Of a stretch of DNA of 64,000 nucleotides, positions 20,886 through 30,506 are shown piece by piece. Below the pieces are notes generated by a model. That model worked only from the letters and a program-made list of their open reading frames with translations. It was not told the origin of the DNA and did not search any database. The translations under genes were made by a program, and so were the position numbers. The stretch spans positions 1,302,001-1,366,000 of the forward strand of contig JAGTXX020000015.1 of NCBI GenBank assembly GCA_019044685.2, given 5' to 3'. The stretch's first letter is position 1. Every line of letters begins with the position of its first letter. Source of the stretch: Nannochloris sp. 'desiccata' (Eukaryota; Chlorophyta; Trebouxiophyceae; Chlorellales; Chlorellaceae).

Positions 20886-23639
20886 ATGGCTGCACAGGCT
20901 AAGCCTGCGCGTCGACGCATCGTCCCAGAACAGATATTGTCTCCAACAAAATCTCAAGTTGATACCGAGAGCTTGAAGACTGCGACAGGCCCCCAATTAG
21001 AGCTTGGTGATTTGAAAGAGCACTCGGCAGTTGCAACCGAACTTATCGGCGCTGGCCGCAAAGTTTATATAGATCTCGCAGCATACCAAAGGGGTGAAAA
21101 GGAAGTGGACTGGAAAGAGGTAAGTTACATTTAATGCGGGTTCCTACTTCATGATCAGCCAAAAGAATTGTTACAATGGGTTATATTTTGTCTCCTTCTT
21201 ATTTCTGATTCAACTGACTATTCTTCTACTACTCCTGCCTTTAAAGCTTCTCAAAGAGCGTGGCATAAAGATAGACAAACGTGCACCCATCCCACAACCT
21301 GAAGGAGATGGTTCTCCAGGCAACCTTCGAGGCGGCTTGTCCGGCCGAGGTGATGCTATAAACCCTTTAGCAGCGGTAATCCAAAGACTTGAACGCGCTG
21401 TAGGCATGGGAAATATCGATGTAGAAGACTCTGATGATGATTCTTTACCTCGCGTTGGCATGGCCGATGGATCTTCTGATAGTGAGGATGAAAACGAAGC
21501 AAGTGACGGTGGTGGTGCGGGTGGCGGTAATCGAGAGAAAGAAAAACCACCGGCAATAGGGGCACCTGAAAATGATCAACCCACCGAAGAAGGTGATACT
21601 GCGCAACCTACTGGTCAACAACCACCCAATAAACCTTCCGCTAAACGTGAATTCGCTAATGATTACGATTATTGTGATGATTTCATCGATGATACAGAAT
21701 TCATAGATATGTTGGAACACACCGACCGCAGAAAATTAAAGTATTCGGGATTTTTCATCGCTCGAGGAAGCATTGATCGATTAGATGAGCTGGTGCCTGG
21801 GGCGATACCTGATAAACCGACACGTAAGCGTAAAGTAGACTCTGCTGCTGCTGCAGCTGGAACAGCAGCAGCTGGTGCCACTGGTCCTGAAGGAGGGCAA
21901 AAAATAGGAGATGGCGGCGTAGGGGTTGCTGGTGTTGGCGGAAGTGATGAGCCAGCGAAGAAAAAGAAAAAGAAAGCAGATGGAAGTGCTGCTGCTACTA
22001 CTGCAAGTGGCAGTGCTCCTAAGAAAGAGATCCCTCCGTATGCCATGCCTGCAGACGTGGCTGCTGCAATTGAGCACCTCCGTGGTATTGCTGCCACGGT
22101 CCCCCCACCACCGCCACCCGGCCCTGAAGAAGGTAAAGTTAACCGGAAAGTACTCCCCCCTATCATTTACAGCGCTGTGAAGAATGTAGAGCATCTGTTC
22201 CAACGTGATTTTGCTGTCTATCAAGTAAATGCCTCGAAAATTATCACAGACCGTCTGTTTGAGTTTTTGGAACCATTCTCGACAAGAGAGAATATACGAA
22301 CCTATGTTCGTGGCAGGGTAAGTTACTTATTTACTTGATTATTATTGGTATTAATATACGCACTGTCCTCGTAGTGCTACCTGGTATTTGTACTAAGTTA
22401 CAGATAATAGCACTATTTGATTGATAAGAAATGCGAGTCAATTCTTTCCTTGATTTTTTTTTTTTTCAAACTCTGCAGCAAGTACGGAAGCCCAAGGCCA
22501 AACCTGCGATCATGTCTCTCGATCAACTTGAATTTTTACTGGCAAGTACAGTCCCTCCCCCATCAGCACCCAGCGCTCCTGCTGTTGAGATGGGGTCTGA
22601 TGATGACTTTAAACCAAAGTCTTCTCAAGAACAAACACACAACGGCACCGCTGCTGGTCCAGTGAATTGGAAGGCAGTCCCTGCTCAAGCCCGTAAAGCT
22701 GCCTACGGATACATCAAAGCCAACATCCCTGGTGGGAGTGATCTTAATAGCCCTGCTGGACAGCAAATAGTGCATCAAGTGGTCGCTCTCTTTCCTCCCG
22801 GCACGATGGATGTGAATGGACTGAAAGCTATCTTCACCGAACAGCGCAGTAGAGAACAGCAGCAAGAAGCAGCAAAGGCGGCACAGGCCTCTACGGCAGC
22901 TGCAGGAGCAGCAGCGCCTGGATCTTCTGCACCACCCTCGGCAATTACAGCGCCAAAAGCTACTCCACAACCGTCAGTAGGCGCCACGACACCTCTACCT
23001 GCTGATGGCAATGGCAATGGTAATAATTCTGCAAAGCCAGCACCTGCTGTACAAGCACAAGTACAGCCTCCGACCTCTCTGGCTGCTGCCGCTGCAGCGG
23101 CAGGTGCTGCGGCTGCTGCAGCAGCAGCTGCTGGTACTGGTGCTGTTGCCAACACCCCACCTCCCTCAACCGCCGAAGATATTCGTCCTGCTCCTGCTCC
23201 TGCTGCTGTGGTTCAAATAGAGGGACCTTCTACTGCTCCTCCCTCCACTGCAGAAGATGCCAGTGCTGCTGCTGGCGGTAATAATGGCAGTGGCTCCTTC
23301 TCTGATGATGAGCTCCTTGCCACTGGTCTTTCCCACGGCGGTGACGAATCCGCTCTCCGCCATCTCTTACAACTCGCCTCTACCTGCGGTATGTATCAAC
23401 GTGTGATGATCCGTACATTGATCTTAGCTGGTCCTTCAGGTATTAGTGTCGCTGATATGGCGAGCAATGCAGTGAATCTAGGCATGGAAACCTGGGATCC
23501 GACGAGCTCAAATGTTAAAAATGGCCTTAGTCGACAGACGAAACACGAGTCAGTAGCGGTCCTTGCTGGGTACAAGTATGCTTTAAAATGCTTCCCTGGT
23601 GTTGTGGATACAAAACCAGAGAGACTTGGTGGTAAGTGA
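20886..23639 (+). CDS. Ubinuclein/HPC2-family subunit of the HIRA histone chaperone complex
   Basis: Exons 20886-21119, 21247-22317 and 22479-23639 give 821 residues. The HRD (Hpc2-related) domain is clear: YDYCDDFIDDTEFIDMLEHT followed by LKYSGFFIARGSIDRLDEL. That motif contacts HIRA in the family and marks replication-independent H3.3 deposition. Elsewhere there is an N-terminal region, a KKKKKK nuclear-localisation patch, long Ala/Pro/Gly-rich linkers, and a helical middle and C-terminal region. The last annotated codons coincide with a splice-donor-like sequence GGTAAGTGAG, and the frame continues for 26 codons past the TGA (see findings). Confidence 0.9.
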
Positions 23640-23792
23640 GGTGGTAATAAAGCCGGAACTGGTAAGGAAGAGGATAGTGGTGCCCATACCGCACAACCAG
23701 GTGGCGGTGGCGGTGATTAGTTAGCTTAATTTGGTGATTTTTTACATACTTTTTTAGTTAAGTAAGGGTTTAAAATATAGAAAATTTTACCC

Positions 23793-25208
23793 CTAAACCT
23801 CAAAATTCTTCGAGCGGGTACTTATATCCAGCACTGCACCCTTACTTGAAAAATTCTTCAATTCCTTCCTTAGCGTTGTTTCAGTACTATACAATGCTTG
23901 CAAAGAATCAAATGATGCTAATCCAGCAACCACTCTCCCAGTATCATCGACACCCATCTGAATTACAGAAGCAACAGGAGCATCATTCAAAACGGTCCTC
24001 ATTTCATTCCCCTCTGTTGTGCTACTATTATTGTTATTATTATTACTGCTGCTGCTATGATTCTTGCTATCCCCGTTATTGCGTTTAATCATCACTTGCC
24101 CCCAAGCGACCATCATACCAGCAGTAATATCCCCTACAACACTATCAGGGATCTTTCCAGCACCACATACTAAATCCATCGCTGTGCTCCCTCGGCCATC
24201 TAAAAATTGAAGATGCCCGGCATCAGGGATGATTACTTCCCAGGAGGGGGCTTGACTCGCTGCAAAAAAGCGTTCATAATTTGATTCTATAGGGACACAA
24301 TCCCCACCACGACCGGAACCCACCACTGCAAGAGGCAACGATCTTGAAATCGTATTTCCTTGAGTAGCTCCAATGTTTTCAATAGCGGTAACAGCACTGG
24401 GGAAATCTTCAGAAAGTGGGGCATACACAGTGACGTCAACTGGATCTATTAGAAATAACGCTTTGACACGTGTATCTTCTGCAGCTGCTAATGAGGAAAT
24501 TTTACCACCCCGAGAATGGCCTATTAGGTACACACAATTTGTATCACAGACGCTTCCTAAGGGCACTGAAGTGCGACACCAATCGATAAGATCTCTTAGA
24601 AATTCTACACAAACGACATCACTTACAGGATCTAAGGCTGCCTGTGTACGGTCATAGGTAACCACTACAAAACCCCAGCTCGCGAGGCGTTCACAATAGG
24701 ATGTATATTGATCAGAGGAGATTAAAAAGCCGGCAGTGATGATGGCGAGCGGGAAAGGAGCATTAACTCCAAGACGGCCACCCCCTTTAGGTACCCATGC
24801 ATGTATTTTTAATCTACACCTCTCTGCGGGTGCGTCACATGTTGTGCATGTGTGTTCTAGGTTGGGAAGGCGGATGGCTTGAAGGGGGCCTGGGGCTGCG
24901 TAGTTAGGGATGCCTGGAAGATGCCGTAGAGCGGCAGCGGCAATATCTGTTTGTAGTAGTTGCTCTGCTGGTTGGGATAGAAGATCTGGTTGCTTCTTAG
25001 ATATGTGTGATACAGCAGAAGAAGGTAGGCTAAGGGTTAATCCAGGGAACGAAGAAAGTAGAGCGAGCTGCTGTCGTCGGGAAAACTGGGGCGGTGTTGG
25101 TAGCGGGGACGACGGAATAGATGGAATGTGTTTGTTGGTAGGGATAGCTGCGGGTGCTAAATGTTCTGGCCTGTGCACAGAGTGCAGGTTCACATGCAGA
25201 GACCGCAT
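23793..25208 (-). CDS. CLH: Chlorophyllase-like alpha/beta hydrolase with Tat-like targeting segment
   Basis: Single-exon gene, 471 residues. The lipase-type nucleophile elbow GHSRGG (Ser about 232) is the chlorophyllase signature; an Asp in LFLIDPVD and His in DAGHLQFLD complete a likely triad. Family enzymes remove the phytol chain of chlorophyll to give chlorophyllide. The N-terminus is Pro/Ser-rich and includes SRRQQLALLSSFPGLTLSLP, resembling a twin-arginine thylakoid signal after a transit peptide. That would place the mature enzyme in or at the thylakoid. The C-terminal part has an Asn-rich insertion. It is divergent from a plastid methyltransferase. Confidence 0.87.
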   Translation of the reverse strand: MRSLHVNLHSVHRPEHLAPAAIPTNKHIPSIPSSPLPTPPQFSRRQQLALLSSFPGLTLSLPSSAVSHISKKQPDLLSQPAEQLLQTDIAAAALRHLPGIPNYAAPGPLQAIRLPNLEHTCTTCDAPAERCRLKIHAWVPKGGGRLGVNAPFPLAIITAGFLISSDQYTSYCERLASWGFVVVTYDRTQAALDPVSDVVCVEFLRDLIDWCRTSVPLGSVCDTNCVYLIGHSRGGKISSLAAAEDTRVKALFLIDPVDVTVYAPLSEDFPSAVTAIENIGATQGNTISRSLPLAVVGSGRGGDCVPIESNYERFFAASQAPSWEVIIPDAGHLQFLDGRGSTAMDLVCGAGKIPDSVVGDITAGMMVAWGQVMIKRNNGDSKNHSSSSNNNNNNSSTTEGNEMRTVLNDAPVASVIQMGVDDTGRVVAGLASFDSLQALYSTETTLRKELKNFSSKGAVLDISTRSKNFEV

Positions 25209-25618
25209 GCACCTTCACTGTTTATTAGTTTCTTATTAGAATAGTCAAGGTAGAATCTGCGATCAGAAATCAAATTAAGGCAGTGTGACTAGGCCTCAGG
25301 CCCACTCTGGCTGCAGATCTCAACTCTTAGAGTCGATAAGTATAAGAAAATAGCAATTAGAAAAGAAATGGTTTACAGAAGATAGCATGGGAGACGTAGC
25401 CAAAAAAGATAAAGAGAACTGATAAGGAGAATCCCAGGTCATCACACACCATTTTACTCACGAATTCAAATTGTTGCGAACAATTTAGATCTAATTAAGT
25501 CAACTGTTAAAGCAATAGACGTTGTTCAGCAAGATTTATCAATAATTCCAATAATTTGCCACATTTTAAACAATTTTACTGGTATAACTTAGTAAAAGAG
25601 ACCAAACAAACACGCACA
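25209..25618. promoter_or_regulatory. Divergent promoter region, chlorophyllase / plastid methyltransferase
   Basis: 410 bp between start codons; both products appear plastid-targeted, so co-regulation is plausible. No specific element recognised. Confidence 0.5.
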
Positions 25619-26860
25619 ATGAACCTAGGAATACAGCAACTAAATGCAAAATTAGAAAGCAGCAGCTTTTGCCCCAAAAGTTTCCGTCCTATTACTGCAT
25701 CTCGTTCAATCCGGGGTGGTTGCAACTCCCGCCCCAGTCTCGCTCCCATTGTTCGTGCTTCAGTAGAGACCCCTGAACGCGTCTCTACTTCCTCCCAAAA
25801 TGAAAAGGCTATGCCTGAATGGACTGGTGATAGCATCCTATCCCGCGTCGTTAACGCTGCCATCAATTTTCCTCCGTTGTTTTCAATCATGAAAGTCGGT
25901 GCTCGTGCCGCCATCAAAGGAACAGCAGAAAAACGCTCTGTCCCCTGGGCATCCAACGTCTCCACCTTAGAATCTACCCCTGAGGTCTTTCAGATCATGG
26001 AAGAGATAGAAAATAAAGCTATTGAATATCCTTTTTATTATACACAACCCTTCCACGGCTACGACACAGGCAATCTTTCATGGCAAGCAGCGTTTGAAGT
26101 CGAGCCAGCGAGCGACGCTATGGCATTACGTGTATATAAAACAGAAACTGAAGTTAGCGTTATGGAGGCGCAAACACGGGTCCGTATGGGTATTCTAGAC
26201 GCTGTCCAAAATTTTGCCAATCATTATGGCGTTTTGAAAAATCCAAATCACATTATCGATATTGGCTGCTCTGTTGGTGTTAGTACACGATGGCTCGCTA
26301 AACAATACCCAGAGGCGAACATTTTAGGGTTGGATCTATCTCCTTACATGGTTGCGGTGGCAGAATTAAGGGAAAGGCAAAGAGAACGAGGTGCTCTCGG
26401 TGGAGATGATAGTTTTCTCATTACGCCCAGCGCTGACAAACTTAGTTCTAGCTCTTCTTCTTCTTCTTCTTCTAGTCGTCGTCGTATCAAATATATGCAC
26501 GGAAATATGGAATCCTCCGGTCTTCCAAATGCTTCATTTGACTTTGTTTCTGTCCAGTTTGTCGCTCATGAATGCCCCGCCCACGTTCTTACCAATTTAG
26601 TTGCTGAATGCCGAAGACTTGTGCGCCCTGGTGGCATGGTATTAATCGCAGATAACAACCCAAGGTCTAAAGTCATTCAAAATTTACCTCCTGTGTTGTT
26701 TACGTTGATGAAATCGACTGAACCTTGGTCGGACGAGTATTATGCGTTTGACTTGGAGGCGGAGATGAAGAAAGTTGGATTGCTGGGTGTGGTCACTGAG
26801 GATAGTGATCCTCGACATAGAGCAGTTATGGGATATTTGCCTAGCGAGGGAGATAGATAG
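25619..26860 (+). CDS. Plastid-targeted SAM-dependent methyltransferase
   Basis: Single exon, 413 residues. A transit peptide rich in Ser/Arg runs to about residue 48, with a VRA-S type processing site (PIVRASVETPE). A conserved plant-type leader region includes PFYYTQPFHGYDTGNLSWQA. The class I methyltransferase core starts with motif I HIIDIGCSVGVSTRWLA and GLDLSPYMVAVA, and later has RLVRPGGMVLIAD. A run of about twelve Ser sits in a loop. It resembles uncharacterised chloroplast methyltransferases of plants; the substrate is unknown. In-frame codons upstream of 25619 lack ATG. Confidence 0.88.
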   Translation: MNLGIQQLNAKLESSSFCPKSFRPITASRSIRGGCNSRPSLAPIVRASVETPERVSTSSQNEKAMPEWTGDSILSRVVNAAINFPPLFSIMKVGARAAIKGTAEKRSVPWASNVSTLESTPEVFQIMEEIENKAIEYPFYYTQPFHGYDTGNLSWQAAFEVEPASDAMALRVYKTETEVSVMEAQTRVRMGILDAVQNFANHYGVLKNPNHIIDIGCSVGVSTRWLAKQYPEANILGLDLSPYMVAVAELRERQRERGALGGDDSFLITPSADKLSSSSSSSSSSSRRRIKYMHGNMESSGLPNASFDFVSVQFVAHECPAHVLTNLVAECRRLVRPGGMVLIADNNPRSKVIQNLPPVLFTLMKSTEPWSDEYYAFDLEAEMKKVGLLGVVTEDSDPRHRAVMGYLPSEGDR

Positions 26861-27133
26861 GGGTGTAATAATATAGATATTAAGAAATTTAATGGAGTGT
26901 CCCTTCGATTTTATCTCTTCTTCATTGATGCGCAGTTTTCTTCGCTGTCATCCCATCCCTATTTATTATTTTAATTTAGTATCATAGAATACCATGTGTT
27001 ATTAAATCAAAAGAGCGGCTGTAATAATGAAAACAGTACTATTAAATAAACAAACAAAAAATATGATGGGAAATGCTGCTAAACAAAACAAAAAAAGTAA
27101 ATTAGTCTGTTTTTCAATTTCTTGCCTCTGATG

Positions 27134-28405
27134 TTACTGCGAATGGCGCTGCACAAAAGCTTCAAGCTCGGCAGAACATCCTACCTGTGCCAACCCGGTG
27201 ACAAACACTGCATGTTGTTCTTTATCTTCCTGAGTCATCTTTGCAAACAAAGACAAATAGGCACCTACAGTGCCAGGTGGCATTCTGCTGCTAAGAGGAA
27301 GAACATGATCCATCACAATTCGAGCTAAAGCGCCGGGAGTGTTGGTTGTGTTTATAGGGGTGGGAGCAAGATCAGGAGGCGGAGAAATAAAAGGAATTGA
27401 TTGCGGCTCTGAGGTAGGAGCAGCAGCTGCTGCCGATGCTACCTGTGGTGGTTTCATATGAGGAGCAAGAGAACGAACATGAAAGTTTTGAGGATTGACG
27501 CTTTTTCTGGCAGTGGGAGCAGCCTTTGGACGGTTGGGAGGGACCATCGACTTTGTAACAGATGGAGGAGCAGGCGGAGCAGCAGCGGGGGCAGGGGTGA
27601 TCAAAACAGCAGCGGGGGCAGCTGCTTGGACTTGGGCACTCGCTACCACCTTTGAAAGTCCACTTCCAGCGCCGTCAGTTTTAGCATTCTGAGTAGTAAT
27701 TTGCTGCTGCTTTCTCTTGGGCGCTACTACATCTCCTCCACGCGTAGTAGAAGGGCTCTTTTTCCCTTGAGCTCTTTCTCTTTTCTTCAAACGCTCCTTG
27801 CTTCTCAATTCCACTCTTTGAAGCTTTGCCAGGTGATGCTCAGCGTCCATGTCAATCTCCAATAGATCTTCTTCCCCGGATGCAATAGTTGCGTTGGGGT
27901 TAGATACGTGGCCATTTGAGGGAGCACCTGGAGCAGCAGCAGCATCTGCTGCGGCAACAGCACCCGTGAAAGCGGCAATTTGCTTTACGGGTGATTGGGG
28001 CTCTGTGATCTCTTCTCCCGAGGAATCATCAGAGCCTCCTGATTGAGGCTGATAGCGGGCTCTAGGTACTTTCAACAGCTCGTTATTCGGTGGATGTAAG
28101 GAAAAACGTCTGTCCCAAGCAAAAGGTTGTAATTTCTCAGCTTCCGTCTTTCTTTTCCTTGCAACCTGCTTCTTCTTAGCTGCAGGTGGATCAATCTTTG
28201 CAGTGCCGGGGACGCTCGTGGTATCTCTCGCCTCCACAATGGGCGACTGGGGCTGCTCATTTGCCTGATCGTCTAAAGAGCTGTCCCCAGAAGTAGGTTC
28301 ATCGCAGCCCGCATAGCTATTTGCGCCTACGTGAAATCGGCCCGATTGAGGTCTCTCATAAGACCCCCGTCTTGCTGCTCGAACGTAAAGGCGACCCTTC
28401 TGCAT
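27134..28405 (-). CDS. Unknown basic, Ala/Pro-rich protein
   Basis: Single exon, 423 residues from ATG at 28405 (the open frame continues upstream only to a non-ATG start). I recognise no family. Much of it is low complexity: Lys/Arg clusters (PAAKKKQVARKRKTEAEK and RSKERLKKRERAQGKK), then a long Ala/Pro region. The block WDRRFSLHPPNNELLKVPRARYQP and the last 80 residues (ALARIVMDHVLPLSSRMPPG onward) look folded or conserved. Basic clusters suggest a nuclear, DNA- or RNA-associated protein. First of three minus-strand genes in a row. Confidence 0.75.
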   Translation of the reverse strand: MQKGRLYVRAARRGSYERPQSGRFHVGANSYAGCDEPTSGDSSLDDQANEQPQSPIVEARDTTSVPGTAKIDPPAAKKKQVARKRKTEAEKLQPFAWDRRFSLHPPNNELLKVPRARYQPQSGGSDDSSGEEITEPQSPVKQIAAFTGAVAAADAAAAPGAPSNGHVSNPNATIASGEEDLLEIDMDAEHHLAKLQRVELRSKERLKKRERAQGKKSPSTTRGGDVVAPKRKQQQITTQNAKTDGAGSGLSKVVASAQVQAAAPAAVLITPAPAAAPPAPPSVTKSMVPPNRPKAAPTARKSVNPQNFHVRSLAPHMKPPQVASAAAAAPTSEPQSIPFISPPPDLAPTPINTTNTPGALARIVMDHVLPLSSRMPPGTVGAYLSLFAKMTQEDKEQHAVFVTGLAQVGCSAELEAFVQRHSQ

Positions 28406-28777
28406 GGTATAAAGTATAGAAAATCTCTCTCCAAATGACCGGTCTCTGTTTTTGATGTTCTTCTTTCTCTCTTGATTACTCTCTCTCGAGGGTATTCGGG
28501 CAATTGCAATCAATTGATTGATCACAAATAAATTCGACCAGAACCCTTTCGTTGTTGGGACACCAATATATGTTTATTAATAGTCTGATCAAATAAAAAT
28601 TTGCTTATTACGATTTTAAAATGCAGATTTAATGGTGGGTTTGTAACTTTATACCCATCTGGGCTCTAGAGAGATCTCGCGGAACAAGAGAGCCCATAAT
28701 AGAACTTCATACTTTATATTACTAATTAACTTGATTTTTACATACCGAGGATCATTTTAGAAATATACCAACTCAAA
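28406..28777. other. Intergenic region between two minus-strand genes
   Basis: 372 bp, AT-rich, no gene seen. Carries the promoter of the basic protein gene and the 3' flank of the plastid membrane protein gene. Confidence 0.5.
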
Positions 28778-30238
28778 TTAATCATCATCCAAACCTGCTT
28801 CCCTCGCACGCTGCCTGCTCGCTGCCATCCCCACCGCCATGCCCACCCCTCCGGTTCCTGCTGCCATCCACAGATTACCAGTTATTAACGTCTCTGCACC
28901 CATCCACATAGACGCTAAGAACACTCTACTTGCGGTCAACCAAAATTCTTGGGCTGACATCTCTAATTTCGCTAAAGAAGGTACTTTCGGCGGAGCTTTT
29001 GGAGACGAGCTGCCACCCATCATGCCTCCCATGATGATTCTTGATTCTTTATAATCAGTATTTCCATTGACGTTATATTTCTCGTTCTCAGCGTCAGAAG
29101 ATTCAATTTGCTTGATTACTCGGAATCCGTTTTCAGGGTCTAATACTGCAGTACCGTTATTCTGGAAAACCTCTTGTACTGCACCGTTAATCGATTCCTT
29201 GATTAGAAAGTAGCCTGCTTCAACTGCCGCTGCGGAAACAACAGCAGCTGGCCCAGCAATTAATATCATTAATTTCGGGGCTGCAATGAGACTCCCCATA
29301 GCTTGCTGCACCGCTGCTTCATCGGCAGCTGTGGGATCTAAAGAAAAACTATTGCCTCCGCCTCTATACAAGTTTAAGAAAAATAGAAGCCAGACGCCTT
29401 GATACGCTATTGCTTGGCTATAGGCTAACGCAGATGAGAGAGAGAGCACTGCAGTAGGGTGTAACTTCCCAAAGAAAGAATCGTCTGCTAAAAATCTAAA
29501 CGTCCCTCTGTTTCCAATCCATTGAAATCCTAGAATGGCTCCCGCAGCGGCAGTGGCGCCGACATACGGCAAAGTCCACATAGCCCAGGTAGAAAGATCT
29601 GATGCAGAAGGGACAGAAGGATCTGGGAGTAGTGTCGCTACGTTGATGCCGAAAAAGGTAGAGCCCCAGGAGAGGAGCGTGGCTGAAACGAATGCGGAGA
29701 TCACAATTGACGTTGCTTGCAGAGAAGCATCCTCTCCTGTGGCAATTTGACCCATAAGGTCGTCTATTTCTAAGGGATCCATGTTTTCTGTCTTTTCTTC
29801 AAATTCTTCCCATTCGGCTACAAATTTGTCGCGGTCTGCTTCTAGTTCTTTCAAGCGCTTCACCTCATTTTCCTGTAGGGACGTGTTGAGCCCCACAAGC
29901 CACTCAATAACACTGACAGCGAGCTTAGGAGCGTCGCTAGCACGCATAGCTTCAAGCTGAAGTTGAAGACTCTCATTAGTCTCCTCCTGCTTCTTTAAGC
30001 TTTTCTTCTGTTTTTCTAATAGGGAATCGATGAATTCTGTCGAAGAAGCAAGAAATCTATTTCCTTCTGGCTCGCTATCGTCTGTGCTACGGACTTTTTG
30101 TAAAGCAACTCGACTTGCATTGAAGTAGCTTGGGGTTTTGCCACACCCTGTCGACGTTACGAACGAATCATTCCTCAAAGATGATCTCTGGGAATTTCTT
30201 AAACCGTGCATCTGCATGCTGACAGCGCGTTGAATCAT
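28778..30238 (-). CDS. Predicted plastid membrane protein of unknown function
   Basis: Single exon, 486 residues, ATG at 30238. A Ser/Arg/Asn-rich N-terminus without acidic residues looks like a transit peptide. A coiled coil follows (about 65-165, EKQKKSLKKQEETNESLQLQ). Five or six hydrophobic helices come next, for example TSIVISAFVSATLLSWGSTF, PTAVLSLSSALAYSQAIAYQ and LIAAPKLMILIAGPAAVVSA. A final helix pair precedes a short Arg-rich C-terminus ending GLDDD. No known family was recognised. It lies 268 bp from the Ccs1 gene on the same strand; a plastid role is inferred from the N-terminus only. Confidence 0.8.
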   Translation of the reverse strand: MIQRAVSMQMHGLRNSQRSSLRNDSFVTSTGCGKTPSYFNASRVALQKVRSTDDSEPEGNRFLASSTEFIDSLLEKQKKSLKKQEETNESLQLQLEAMRASDAPKLAVSVIEWLVGLNTSLQENEVKRLKELEADRDKFVAEWEEFEEKTENMDPLEIDDLMGQIATGEDASLQATSIVISAFVSATLLSWGSTFFGINVATLLPDPSVPSASDLSTWAMWTLPYVGATAAAGAILGFQWIGNRGTFRFLADDSFFGKLHPTAVLSLSSALAYSQAIAYQGVWLLFFLNLYRGGGNSFSLDPTAADEAAVQQAMGSLIAAPKLMILIAGPAAVVSAAAVEAGYFLIKESINGAVQEVFQNNGTAVLDPENGFRVIKQIESSDAENEKYNVNGNTDYKESRIIMGGMMGGSSSPKAPPKVPSLAKLEMSAQEFWLTASRVFLASMWMGAETLITGNLWMAAGTGGVGMAVGMAASRQRAREAGLDDD

Positions 30239-30506
30239 TGTTCAGATCACTATATTCATTTACAAAATCGGTACAATATGCATACATAATACTAACTCGA
30301 CTTTGTACACTTGCTTCTTTTTCTTGTCACCAGTTCAAGTCACTTGAATGTTGTCACCGCCTCTGCAACCAAACTTTGGCTTTGAAAGCCTTCTTTTCCA
30401 CAGCAGACAAACAACTAAAGAAGCAAGCGTACATCATGGAACTCGTCCTTCATTCAGCATACATCCCATCAATCAGTATTCTAATTATTCCTATGAAATC
30501 TGTTGA

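Noticed and set aside
21669..22166. 165-codon minus-strand frame in the ubinuclein gene
   Set aside because: Low-complexity mirror of Ala/Gly/Pro coding; no start or splice support.
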